64,000 bases of DNA from Kribbella pittospori (lineage in GTDB: Bacteria > Actinomycetota > Actinomycetes > Propionibacteriales > Kribbellaceae), in assembly GCF_004331465.1 (NCBI RefSeq), contig NZ_SJKB01000023.1:34305-98304 (forward strand), in the 5' to 3' direction. The translations under genes and the position numbers were made by a program. Within the stretch, counting starts at the first letter, position 1; each line of letters opens with the position of its first letter. The notes beneath the pieces were generated by a model. The model saw nothing but the letters and a program-made list of their open reading frames with translations. It was not told where the DNA came from and did not search any database. This document shows, one piece after another, positions 27,073 to 35,439 of the stretch.

Positions 27073-28275
27073 TCAGGTTTTGGCGAGAGCGACGTCGAGC
27101 GGATCTTGGACCAGCCGGTCGAATACCAGCTCCGCAGCGCCCCAGAGGGCACCGTTGACCGGTTCGCCTGCAGTACGAACGTCAACAGTGGCCCCGATGG
27201 ACGGCAGCGTCGCGGCCAGCATGGCGGCTCGGAGTTGGTCATCGAACCGGGCGGCCAGCATGCCGAGGAAGCCGCCGAGAAGGATCACTTCCGGGTCGAA
27301 GATGTTCGCGACGTTGGCCAGTGTGACGGCGAGGGCACGTACCTGCCGGCGCGCTACACGCATGAACGCGGGGGCGTGCTCGGTGCGAACCAGCGACTCC
27401 AGCTCTGCGTCCGTGACGTGACGCAGACCCAGCGACTCGACAAGATCGTCTCGCTTGATCAGCGCCTCGACCGTGCCCGCGAAACCGCCGTAGTCCACGT
27501 CCGCAGCCGACGAGATCCGCATGTGGCCGAACTCGCCAGCCAGCCCATCCCGACCGGACAGAACCGCGTCGCCCGCCACAATTCCGCCGCCGATCCCACC
27601 GGCTCCGCCGAAGAGGTACACGAAGTCCGTGACGCCACGGACGGCGCCATGGCGCTGCTCGGCCACGGCAACCAACCGGGCGTTGTTGTCAACGAATACA
27701 GGCATCCGCAGCGCGCGGGAAAGCCCCGATGCGACGTCCGCATCCCGCCAGCCGAGCCTGGGTGCGAGCAGGACGCGGCCGCTGCGCTTGGACACCTGGC
27801 CTCCGATCGCCACGCCCGCCCCGGCGATCCGGCAACCGCCGGGCAGTACCTTGCGCAGTTCATCGCTTGTAGCCCGGCACAGCGCGACCACGTCATCGAG
27901 ACTGTGGACGTTGCCTGCCTCGTGCCGCACCCGGTACAAAATGCGCCCACCGAGCGACACGACGCCGATCGTCAGCGCATCGCTCTCGGGGTTCACCGCC
28001 AGCGCGCCCACCAGGTCCGAGGCCCGGACGACATGACTAGGTCGTCCTGCCGTTCCGGTCTCCTTGACGTCGTCCTCGACCACCAGGCCGAGACCGACCA
28101 GTTGGGTGACCAACTCCCCCACAGTGGTACGGCTGAGCGCCAGCTCCTGCACGAGCCCGGTGCGGGAAATGGAGCCGGAACGACGCACCGCCCGCAGAAC
28201 TGCCGACAGATTCTGGCGCCTGATGGCGTCCTTCCCCTGCGGGCCAGATCGGTCCCGCTCCAGCTCAGCCCGCAT
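27073..28275 (-). CDS. ROK-family transcriptional regulator
   Basis: 400 residues. The N-terminal winged helix includes SRTGLVQELALSRTTVGELV; the ROK domain follows (GAGVAIGGQVS, VFVDNNARLVA, YLFGGAGGIGGGI, GLAGEFGHMRI, DPEVILLGGFLG). The usual zinc motif CxCGxxGC after GEFGH is replaced by VDYGGFAGTVE with no cysteines, which is unusual and may change fold stability or sugar sensing. It sits between the P450 and the ferredoxin/reductase genes and probably controls both through the shared motif at 27026 and 28321. Confidence 0.9.
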   Translation of the reverse strand: MRAELERDRSGPQGKDAIRRQNLSAVLRAVRRSGSISRTGLVQELALSRTTVGELVTQLVGLGLVVEDDVKETGTAGRPSHVVRASDLVGALAVNPESDALTIGVVSLGGRILYRVRHEAGNVHSLDDVVALCRATSDELRKVLPGGCRIAGAGVAIGGQVSKRSGRVLLAPRLGWRDADVASGLSRALRMPVFVDNNARLVAVAEQRHGAVRGVTDFVYLFGGAGGIGGGIVAGDAVLSGRDGLAGEFGHMRISSAADVDYGGFAGTVEALIKRDDLVESLGLRHVTDAELESLVRTEHAPAFMRVARRQVRALAVTLANVANIFDPEVILLGGFLGMLAARFDDQLRAAMLAATLPSIGATVDVRTAGEPVNGALWGAAELVFDRLVQDPLDVALAKT

Positions 28276-28320
28276 GCCGCAACGATAGTCGGTGCCAACT
28301 GTTTCGCTCCATCTTGCCTA

Positions 28321-28341
28321 ATTAAACGGATATCGTATAAT
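28321..28341 (+). promoter_or_regulatory. Candidate operator and -10 region, ferredoxin promoter
   Basis: ATTAAACGGATATCGTATAA contains the motif shared with the P450 promoter. It overlaps a TATAAT-like -10 hexamer (28336-28341) about 20 bp before the ferredoxin start. A protein bound here would block transcription of the ferredoxin-reductase pair. Confidence 0.5.
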
Positions 28342-28363
28342 CCCTACGAGCTAAGGGAGAGCC

Positions 28364-28564
28364 ATGATCGAGATCCGGGTGAACATGACGAAATGCCAGC
28401 ACTACGGTCAGTGCGTGCTCGAGGCACCGGACACGTTCCGCTTCAACGACGCCGACCGACTCGAATACCAGGGTCGGGCAGCGGACGACGCACTCGGCCT
28501 CGTCGAGGCCGCAGCTGACGTCTGTCCGATGCAGGCGATCATGTTCACGGAACGCCCGGAGTGA
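28364..28564 (+). CDS. Ferredoxin (3Fe-4S type, P450 partner)
   Basis: 66 residues. The cluster ligands are Cys11 and Cys17 in KCQHYGQC and Cys54 in VCPMQAI; the position of a fourth ligand is Tyr14, so a 3Fe-4S cluster is likely. This is the small ferredoxin type that feeds actinobacterial P450s. Its stop overlaps the start of the reductase gene by 4 bp (GTGA). An AGGGAGAG ribosome-binding site precedes the ATG. Confidence 0.92.
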   Translation: MIEIRVNMTKCQHYGQCVLEAPDTFRFNDADRLEYQGRAADDALGLVEAAADVCPMQAIMFTERPE

Positions 28565-29808
28565 ACGATGTCCTCCTGATCGTTGGGGCATCGCTAGCCG
28601 GCCTTCGGACCGCAGAATCGGCCCGCAGGTACGGCTACACCGGGCCCATCACGATCCTCGGCGATGAGCCGCATCTCCCGTACAACCGGCCACCTCTCTC
28701 TAAGAGCGCGCTGGCATCGGAGATTCTCATCGAAGAACTCACCCTTCCACGCAGGGCAGCGGTCGCCGACGTGCGATGGCTGCTCGGTACTAGAGCAATG
28801 CGCGCCGACGTATCTGCCAGCGTTGTCGTCGACGACCGAGACCGTGTCCACCCCTACAGATGGCTAGTTGCTGCCACCGGACTCCGACCGCGCCGCCTCC
28901 CTCGCCGGGTGCCAGGCTGCCTCGCGCTGAAAACCTATGAGGACGCCGTCGCGATGCGGACCGTCCTTCGCGCGAGACCGTCGATCGTGATCGCTGGATC
29001 CGGGTTCATCGCGTGCGAAGCCGCCGCGACCGCCCGAACGATGGGCTGCGACGTCCTCGTCGTGACCTCCCTCGACTACCCCCTCCAGAACACCCTCGGT
29101 CCGGCTCCTGCCCGCGCGCTGAGACAACTGCACGAACGGCACGGCGTACGATTCCTTGCTGGCCGGAAGGTCATCGACGCCTTGGGTGACGCCCGGGTGA
29201 CCGGTGTACTTCTCGACAACGGGGCCGAGATCCCTTGTGACCTCATCATTGAGTGCATGGGATCGCACCCGAATGCCGAGTGGCTCACCGGCAACGATCT
29301 CAACCTCGAGCACGGAGTGCTCACCGACAGCAACCTACGGGCGGTCAAGAGGGACGGTACGCCACACCTGTCCTTTTACGTTGTCGGCGACCTCGGTCGG
29401 TTCCCTTGTCCGGCTGCCACCGGCGCGGCCAACCTCATCGGACACTGGAACATCGCTATCGAAAGCGGCAAACACGTCGGCCGCCAGATCGCAGCCGCCG
29501 ACCAAGACCTAGACGCACAGCACCAGCCCTTCGTTCCCTTGCCGTCGTTCTGGAGCGATCAGTACGACAGCCACCTGCTCTCCTACGGCATGCCTCAACG
29601 GGCGAACCGGATCGAACTCCTCCACGGAACGCCCAACTCGGAGTTCGTATTCGGGTACTACCGAGACGACGATCTGATCGGCGTCTGCGGGCTAGGCATG
29701 CGATCGACTGTCATGCGCTACCGCGACCAGATCCACCCTTGGCACTCCGAAAGCAAAGAGCTCGACCCGCGGCAGAATTCGGGCCGGTCTGTCCGGCTGG
29801 ACCCTTGA
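28561..29808 (+). CDS. FAD-dependent ferredoxin reductase
   Basis: 415 residues from a GTG. The FAD-binding start is LLIVGASLAGLRTAESAR; PYNRPPLSK is the conserved rubredoxin/ferredoxin-reductase segment; SIVIAGSGFIACEAAATAR is the NADH-binding Rossmann motif; VVGDLGRFP closes the FAD site. It should pass electrons from NAD(P)H to the adjacent ferredoxin and so to the P450. The coupled start (GTGA) supports a two-gene operon. Confidence 0.92.
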   Translation: MNDVLLIVGASLAGLRTAESARRYGYTGPITILGDEPHLPYNRPPLSKSALASEILIEELTLPRRAAVADVRWLLGTRAMRADVSASVVVDDRDRVHPYRWLVAATGLRPRRLPRRVPGCLALKTYEDAVAMRTVLRARPSIVIAGSGFIACEAAATARTMGCDVLVVTSLDYPLQNTLGPAPARALRQLHERHGVRFLAGRKVIDALGDARVTGVLLDNGAEIPCDLIIECMGSHPNAEWLTGNDLNLEHGVLTDSNLRAVKRDGTPHLSFYVVGDLGRFPCPAATGAANLIGHWNIAIESGKHVGRQIAAADQDLDAQHQPFVPLPSFWSDQYDSHLLSYGMPQRANRIELLHGTPNSEFVFGYYRDDDLIGVCGLGMRSTVMRYRDQIHPWHSESKELDPRQNSGRSVRLDP

Positions 29809-30252
29809 CGACGGGACCGTCCCTCCACGCTGCACGCACACGGAGAGCAGCGCGCCGCAGGTAGAGGACACCTCGACCGACGCCAGAGCATGTGCTTGGA
29901 CTGTCAGCCACCCGCGACCGTCAGTAGTTTCAGTAGCCCCGCCTGGCAGCACCGGATGAGTGCGGATCGAACCATCGTCATGGTGCACCACAAACTGCGG
30001 GCATGCGATCGGCTTCGCAATGCTTGAGGGTGTTGAGAATCGATCGTTTCTCAACACCCCCGCCGAACAGGCCGGCCGGATCCCGATCCCGACACGCCGC
30101 ACCGCAAGTGTCGAAGAACGTGTTGCAAACCCGGAGTGTCTAACAACTCCCCGCACGCCCTTTCCAACAGTCGGCGTGTGACATCCACCGAACTCGCCCG
30201 CAGGGCCGCCCTGCCGCTCGATCCCGACCCGCTCGGCGTCATCGGCGGCAGC
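29809..30252. other. Intergenic DNA after the reductase gene
   Basis: About 440 bp with no recognised gene. A minus-strand frame across 29700-30040 (CPQFVVHHDDGSIRTHPVL, CGALLSVCVQRGG) looks codon-like but has no family match I can name and no clear start. The terminator hairpin at 30028-30059 lies inside. Confidence 0.4.
30028..30059. terminator. Strong hairpin, bidirectional terminator-like
   Basis: Perfect 12-bp arms, GGGTGTTGAGAA and TTCTCAACACCC, with an 8-base loop. There is no long T-run, so termination is likely but not certain. It separates the P450/sugar locus from the resolvase region. Confidence 0.6.
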
Positions 30253-31139
30253 ATGCTCCTCGGGTACGCCCGGGTGGCCACCAGAGAGCAGAACCTGCAC
30301 CGCCAGATCGACGCCCTGAACGCGGCTGGCTGCAGCCGGATCTGGCAGGAGAAGCTCAGCGGCAAGAACGCCGATCGGCCCGACCCACAGGACTGCCTGG
30401 CGTTCGCGCGCCCCAACGACGTCGTCACGGTCACCGAGCTGTGGCGGCTCGGCCGGAACTTCCAGGACCTGATCCAGATCGTCAGCGGGCTGCGTCGGCG
30501 TAAGGTCGGGTTCAAGTCGTTGCACGAGGCACTCGACACCACCACCCCCGGGCGGCCGGATGATCTTCCACGTCTTCGCCGCGCTCGGCGAGTTCATCCG
30601 CGAGATGATCGTCCAGGGCACCCGCGAAGGTCTCGATGCCGCCAAGGCCCGCGGAACCCGCCTAGGCCGGCCGCCCGCGATGAACGAGGAACAGGTCCGG
30701 CACGCCAAGGATCTGCTCGGCAACCCCGAGAACACCGTGTCCTCGATCGCCCGGCTGCTCGGCGTTAGCCGCGCCACCATCTACAAGTATGTTCCGGAGC
30801 TCCGCTCCACCGCCGTACCTAGCGGGTCGGCTCCACTCGAGCTCCCCGCGGCCAGTACGGCGGATCAGCTGGCGCCGATGCCGAAGCCACCCCGGGTGGC
30901 GGCCTGCCCGACCTGCGGGTACCGCCCCTCGAGCAAGTACGAGCTGCAGTTGCATCGCGAAGGCCTCGAAACCGTCTGGCTGCTCGCCGATCCGGAGCAG
31001 CCCGGCACGGCGATCGTCGAGCGAACGCTGCCAGCCCCATCAGGCGCGCATCATCATCTGCGGCCTGTGCAGCTCGACCGTGATCCTCGGCGACGAGCTC
31101 GCGCACGGCGACCCGGCACAGACACCGGACACAGCCTGA
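30253..31139 (+). pseudogene. Serine resolvase/invertase with zinc-ribbon tail, inactivated
   Basis: MLLGYARVATREQNLHRQID is the resolvase N-terminus, but the catalytic Ser (normally RVS) is Ala. The frame continues ELWRLGRNFQDLIQIVSGLR, is broken by an extra G near 30551, and resumes MIFHVFAALGEFIREMIVQ, ARGTRLGRPP and an HTH (TVSSIARLLGVSRATIYKY). A C-terminal tail with CPTCG in one frame and CGLC in the next suggests a zinc ribbon split by a second frame change near 31030. Active-site loss plus frameshifts make a functional recombinase unlikely. Confidence 0.75.
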
Positions 31140-31369
31140 CTGTGGCTCGCCGACCTCGGCTGGAGATGTGCCGGCGGCTGATGGATGTGCGGCGATCACC
31201 TCCCAAACCCCTCGACGAACTGACCGCTCGGCTGGGCAGCACCGGCACAGATACCTTGCCGTCGAGGTACTGCTGATCGACGACGTCCTGTTCTTGGACA
31301 TCGCCGGGGTCCTGGTCCTGGAGACAAGATCCGAACCCAGGGCATCGACCGCGACCTGGCGAACCCACC

Positions 31370-31508
31370 GGCGCAGCGTCTCCGGCCTCATCCCCGGCCG
31401 GCCCGCGACCGTGGTGATCGCCTCCCACTCACTGGCGTAATCGCCCCGATGCTCGGTCACCAACCGGACCGCCTTGGCCTTGGTCTGCTCGTCGTACTTC
31501 CTCGGCAT
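31370..31508 (-). pseudogene. IS3-family OrfA fragment
   Basis: From the ATG at 31508 the minus strand reads MPRKYDEQTKAKAVRLVTEH, then RPGMRPETLRRWVRQ, the N-terminal HTH of IS3-type OrfA. Homology stops after VRQ; no OrfB or right end is present. It is an IS scar. Confidence 0.75.
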
Positions 31509-31871
31509 GAGTGCCACCTTCCGAACGAAGGAGGTGTGCATCAAACCCGAGGTGGTTCACCCTCGACCCCTGGCGAATCGGCGCGATCACCGCCGCAGCA
31601 CTCGTCCTACTCCAGCCCCAACGAGGCACCCGGTGAGAAGACTTCAGTGACGTCAGTCTAACGGGACATCATCGAGATGTTTGAAGCGGTTGCTTATGCT
31701 CGCGGCATTCTTGTGTGCTGTGCTGGGGCGGCGCATGATGGCTATTGGGGGGACATCGGTGTACGCGGCGAGATGCCATGTCGACGGCTCACCCATCTCG
31801 ATACCGCCCCGGACATGTGCTGGCGTGAAGCCGCTCAATACCGCGCACCAAGGCGACCGGCGGAGTCTCCG

Positions 31872-34800
31872 ATGGATGAAGCCACGACGCCCGGGATCCA
31901 CACCGTGGACGTGCCGACCTCCGGGCCCACGACCGGCGTCCGCGCTTCGATCACTGTTGGTGGGGATCTCAGGGGGCAGATCGCGGTCGGCAACAACATC
32001 GTGCAGATGCAGATTGGCGAGGTGCACGGCAACGTCATCATGCCCGTCGATCAATCCGTGAAGGTCGACCGCCGCCCATCGCCGCTCCGGTTGCTTCCCC
32101 GTCGCCCTGCCGCCTTTGTCGATCGAGACGGGGAGACGACCACAGCGAGAGCTGTGCTCGGCGACGGATTGAGCCTGTCCTTCACCGGTGGGCCTGGGAT
32201 CGGCAAATCCAGCCTGCTACGTCATCTCGCACATCAGCCATTCATTGGTGGCTCCGGCGGAATTGCTCACCTGTCCGTTCGGGGCCAGCCCCTCGACGAT
32301 GTGCTGCACTGCCTGTTCGATCTCTGCTACGAGTCCGATCGGCCGTACAAGCCGACCCATGGGCAGTTGCGTCACTATCTTCAGTCGATCGACTGCACTA
32401 TCCTTCTCGATGACCTGATGGGCGGGCCTGATGATGTCGCGGCCCTCCTGGATTTCGTGCCCCAATGCCGCTTCGTCATCTCCGCTGATCAGCTTGGCGA
32501 CCTCGACGGCTTGCGGTCCGTGCTGATGTCAGGGCTTTCATCGGAGTTCGCGATCGAGGTGTTCGCCAACACGCTAGGGCGTAGCTTGGGGGCGCAGGAG
32601 CGCCTTGCGGCAACCGCTTTGTCTACAGCCGTGAGCGGCGTACCGCTGTCCCTGGTTCAGACCGCCGCTGCCGTCAGGGATGGCCTGGTCACGCTGGAGG
32701 AAGCGGCGATGACCACGCCGGAGTTGTGGAATGAGGTTGCGGCTAGGGACGAGCCTGACCGTCGTCTCTTGGCGACGTTAGCTGCTCTGCCGGCTCTGCG
32801 TCTCAGCGCGGAGGATCTCCGCTTGGCGTCCGGCGTGGCCGACACGGTCGCGCGTCTGTCCGATCTTGCTGCCAGTGGCTTGGTGCAGGTTGCTCCTGCC
32901 CCGAACCAAGAAGAAGACGGCTACGAGGTGGTATCGGGAGTTCTCGAAAGCCTTCCGGCCGTGGCCGTGACTGCCGCACGCCGGCATGTGCGTGACTACC
33001 TGATTGCGTGGGCACAAAGGCGTCCGCGGGACCCGACACCGACTCTGCGGGTGCAGGCTGGTGTTGAGCTCCTACGGGCTTCGGCGGAGGCCCGCCGGTG
33101 GAGTGATGCCCTTGCCTTAGCGCGAGGGGTCGACGAGGCGCTTGCCCTGTCTGGGCGGTGGGGGACGTGGCTGCAGGCCTTGTCCGTGCAGCTCACGGCT
33201 TCCCGCGAGATCTCCGACGAGGCGGCCGAGGCTTACGCGTTGCACCAGCTAGGGACACGGTCGCTCTGCCTCGGAGAGGTGGACACGGCGCGTGCGCAGC
33301 TGACCGACGCACTTCACCTGCGCGAGGCCCACGGTGACGCGGCGGGGGCCAGCGTGACGCGGCATAACCTTGGCATGTTGCCAGCACCGCCGGTGGCCGG
33401 TGGCGGGGATCCGACCAGCGATGAGTCATGGTGGTTCCGTGTCTGGAGCGCCGTACGGGCCGTTCCGATGGTGGTCAAGGCATTCGTTCTCTTGGTGTTG
33501 ACGCTGACCGTCTTGGTCACATCTGTCGCTCTGGGCGGTTGGCCTGGGGCGTCCATGATCACGAAGGCCGATCTCATCCCCAGTGCTCTGTCGTACCAAA
33601 GTCAGCTGATCAACACGGCTAGCAAACCGCTCGCCATCACTGTCGGCAACCCAAGCGATGAGACGCTCGGCATCGGTGCAGTGCACATCGCCGGACAGCA
33701 CCCGAGCGATTTCTCCATCACATCGGGGACCTGTGGGCGATTGCCAGCCGACGGCAGATGTCAGGTATCGGTGACGTTTACGCCCACTGCGAAGGGCACT
33801 CGCAAAGCCGTGCTCGCGCTCGTACTGAGCCAGGCGGGTTCCGAAGACCACCGCGAGGTGTCACTCGTCGGAACTGGGATCGTGGACTCAGGGGGAGCGA
33901 TGACTGTGGTGCCGACTCGACTGTCGTTCGCTGCTCGGCCGGTGGCCACGTCCAGCAGTGCGCAGACAGTCTCCGTCAGGAACACTACTGGCGAGACTCG
34001 GCAGCTAGGTGCCGTCCGCGCCACTGGGGTCGGTGCGAGTGACTTTCGACTTGTCCCGGGGAACTGTCGGCAGATCAAGCTGAGGCGGAATGCGCGGTGC
34101 CGGCTTCAGGTGATTTTCGTGCCAAGCGCAATCGGCACTCGGTCTGCGACGTTGAGGTTGGCTGTGTCCGGAGAGCCCGAGGTTGTCGTGCCGCTCTTGG
34201 GCACCGGAGTTGACGTCAGCCAGCTTCCGCCGCCGACACTGACTGTGCCGCAGGCTGTGGTCCAAGAGGCGACCGGACCGACCGGGGCGTCCGTCGTCTA
34301 TCGCGCAACAGCGGTCGACGGAATCGGCCGCACCTTGTCGCCGATGTGCGTACCGGCCTCGGGCAGCCAGTTCGCGATCGGCACGAAGTCTGTGACCTGC
34401 ACCGCAACCGACATTGCCGGCCACAGCGCGACGGCCGCGTTCCAGGTCACGGTCCGCGATACACGGCCACCACAACTCGAACTGCCAGGCGATCTCACGG
34501 TCGAAGCCGAAAGCAAGGGTGGCGCGTGGGTCAGGGTTCGAACGCCAAGCGCGAGTGACGTTGTGAGCGGCACTGCAAAGGTGGAGTGCAGTCTGTCTTC
34601 CAGACGCGGGCTGCTTGGCAAGGCCGATGGAAGCAGGCTGTTCCCACTCGGTACGACCAACTTCGATTGCTCGGCCACCGACGCCGCCGGGAACACTGCC
34701 GATGGAACATTCTCGGTCAGCGTCGTCGACACCACGCCACCTGACCTGATCGTGCCGACGGAGAGCATCAGCGTGGAAGGGAGTAGCCAGGCTGACGGGG

Positions 34801-34985
34801 CTGACGTCGACTACGAGGTATCAGCGTCGGACAAAGTGGATGGACCCATAACTCCACACTGCGAGCCAGCCTCCGGCGAACACTTCGAATTTGGCACAAA
34901 GGAAGTGACGTGCGACGCAACCGACCGGAGCGGCAACACGAGCCACGCGAGCTTCACGGTGATCGTGAATCAGCCGGTGGGGTAA
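31872..34985 (+). CDS. Membrane-spanning STAND-like NTPase with extracellular ASH and HYR domains
   Basis: 1,037 residues from the ATG at 31872 (behind GGCGGAG; the open frame reaches 31677 without meaningful sequence). Order: N-terminal motif GDLRGQIAVGNNI (31-43); P-loop NTPase with Walker A GGPGIGKSS (106-114) and Walker B CTILLDDL (175-182); helical winged-helix/TPR-like region to ~520; one membrane segment (AFVLLVLTLTVLVTSVAL, ~540-557). After it come two ASH/choice-of-anchor-D-like Ig domains (NPSDETLGIGAVHI, VTFTPTAKGTRKAVL) and about three HYR domains (FAIGTKSVTCTATD, FPLGTTNFDCSATD, FEFGTKEVTCDATD). The layout suggests an outside sensor and an inside switch. The next gene starts 10 bp downstream and shares the N-terminal motif. 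Role in defence or signalling is inferred. Confidence 0.8.
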   Translation: MDEATTPGIHTVDVPTSGPTTGVRASITVGGDLRGQIAVGNNIVQMQIGEVHGNVIMPVDQSVKVDRRPSPLRLLPRRPAAFVDRDGETTTARAVLGDGLSLSFTGGPGIGKSSLLRHLAHQPFIGGSGGIAHLSVRGQPLDDVLHCLFDLCYESDRPYKPTHGQLRHYLQSIDCTILLDDLMGGPDDVAALLDFVPQCRFVISADQLGDLDGLRSVLMSGLSSEFAIEVFANTLGRSLGAQERLAATALSTAVSGVPLSLVQTAAAVRDGLVTLEEAAMTTPELWNEVAARDEPDRRLLATLAALPALRLSAEDLRLASGVADTVARLSDLAASGLVQVAPAPNQEEDGYEVVSGVLESLPAVAVTAARRHVRDYLIAWAQRRPRDPTPTLRVQAGVELLRASAEARRWSDALALARGVDEALALSGRWGTWLQALSVQLTASREISDEAAEAYALHQLGTRSLCLGEVDTARAQLTDALHLREAHGDAAGASVTRHNLGMLPAPPVAGGGDPTSDESWWFRVWSAVRAVPMVVKAFVLLVLTLTVLVTSVALGGWPGASMITKADLIPSALSYQSQLINTASKPLAITVGNPSDETLGIGAVHIAGQHPSDFSITSGTCGRLPADGRCQVSVTFTPTAKGTRKAVLALVLSQAGSEDHREVSLVGTGIVDSGGAMTVVPTRLSFAARPVATSSSAQTVSVRNTTGETRQLGAVRATGVGASDFRLVPGNCRQIKLRRNARCRLQVIFVPSAIGTRSATLRLAVSGEPEVVVPLLGTGVDVSQLPPPTLTVPQAVVQEATGPTGASVVYRATAVDGIGRTLSPMCVPASGSQFAIGTKSVTCTATDIAGHSATAAFQVTVRDTRPPQLELPGDLTVEAESKGGAWVRVRTPSASDVVSGTAKVECSLSSRRGLLGKADGSRLFPLGTTNFDCSATDAAGNTADGTFSVSVVDTTPPDLIVPTESISVEGSSQADGADVDYEVSASDKVDGPITPHCEPASGEHFEFGTKEVTCDATDRSGNTSHASFTVIVNQPVG

Positions 34986-34995
34986 TTGAAGGGAT

Positions 34996-35439
34996 ATGAC
35001 CGTGACCAAAGATCCGGCACCAGGCAGCATTGAGGCACACATCGACGGTGACGTCCACGGGCAGGTAGCCGTAGGCAACGACATTCGCCAAGAACAGTAT
35101 GTTGGCGTTCCACGCGTACAGGTCACTGAGGAAGAGCGACAAGAACTGCGCGCAGCGGTCGACCAGCTCAAGGCAGAGGTTGCTGCGGCGGCTCCGCCGG
35201 AGTTGCGCCAGGCGGCGATCGAATGCGTTCAGGAGCTCGACGAGGCGGTGAACACCGACGAGCCGGACCTGAGCAAGATCGAATATGTCCGAGGCTGGAT
35301 CGGACGGCACCTCCCCCAGATCGCGGGCTCGATCACCAGTCTCGTCTTCCATCCCGTACTGGGGAAGCTTGTCGAAGCCGCGGGCGGTATGCTCGCAGAT
35401 GAGTTCCGTCGCCGCTTTGGATCCAAGCCTCAGACCTGA
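34996..35439 (+). CDS. Small protein sharing the GD-x2-GQ-x-AVGN-x-I motif with the NTPase
   Basis: 147 residues. Residues 18-30 (GDVHGQVAVGNDI) closely match residues 31-43 of the upstream NTPase. The middle is a charged helix (EEERQELRAAVDQLKAEVAA), and the C-terminus has a hydrophobic/amphipathic stretch (LPQIAGSITSLVFHPVLGKL) followed by a basic tail. No enzyme motif is visible. The 10-bp gap and GGGAT ribosome-binding site indicate co-translation with the NTPase. A membrane-acting effector or an adaptor recruited through the common motif is a reasonable hypothesis, not shown. Confidence 0.75.
   Translation: MTVTKDPAPGSIEAHIDGDVHGQVAVGNDIRQEQYVGVPRVQVTEEERQELRAAVDQLKAEVAAAAPPELRQAAIECVQELDEAVNTDEPDLSKIEYVRGWIGRHLPQIAGSITSLVFHPVLGKLVEAAGGMLADEFRRRFGSKPQT

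Noticed and set aside
31681..31740. Possible signal peptide (KRLLMLAAFLCAVLG) in an overlapping frame
   Set aside because: The frame ends at 32061 inside the NTPase gene with no further domain; likely chance.
31677..31871. N-terminal extension of the NTPase up to 31677
   Set aside because: The 65 extra codons have no domain character and lack a ribosome-binding site; the ATG at 31872 has one.
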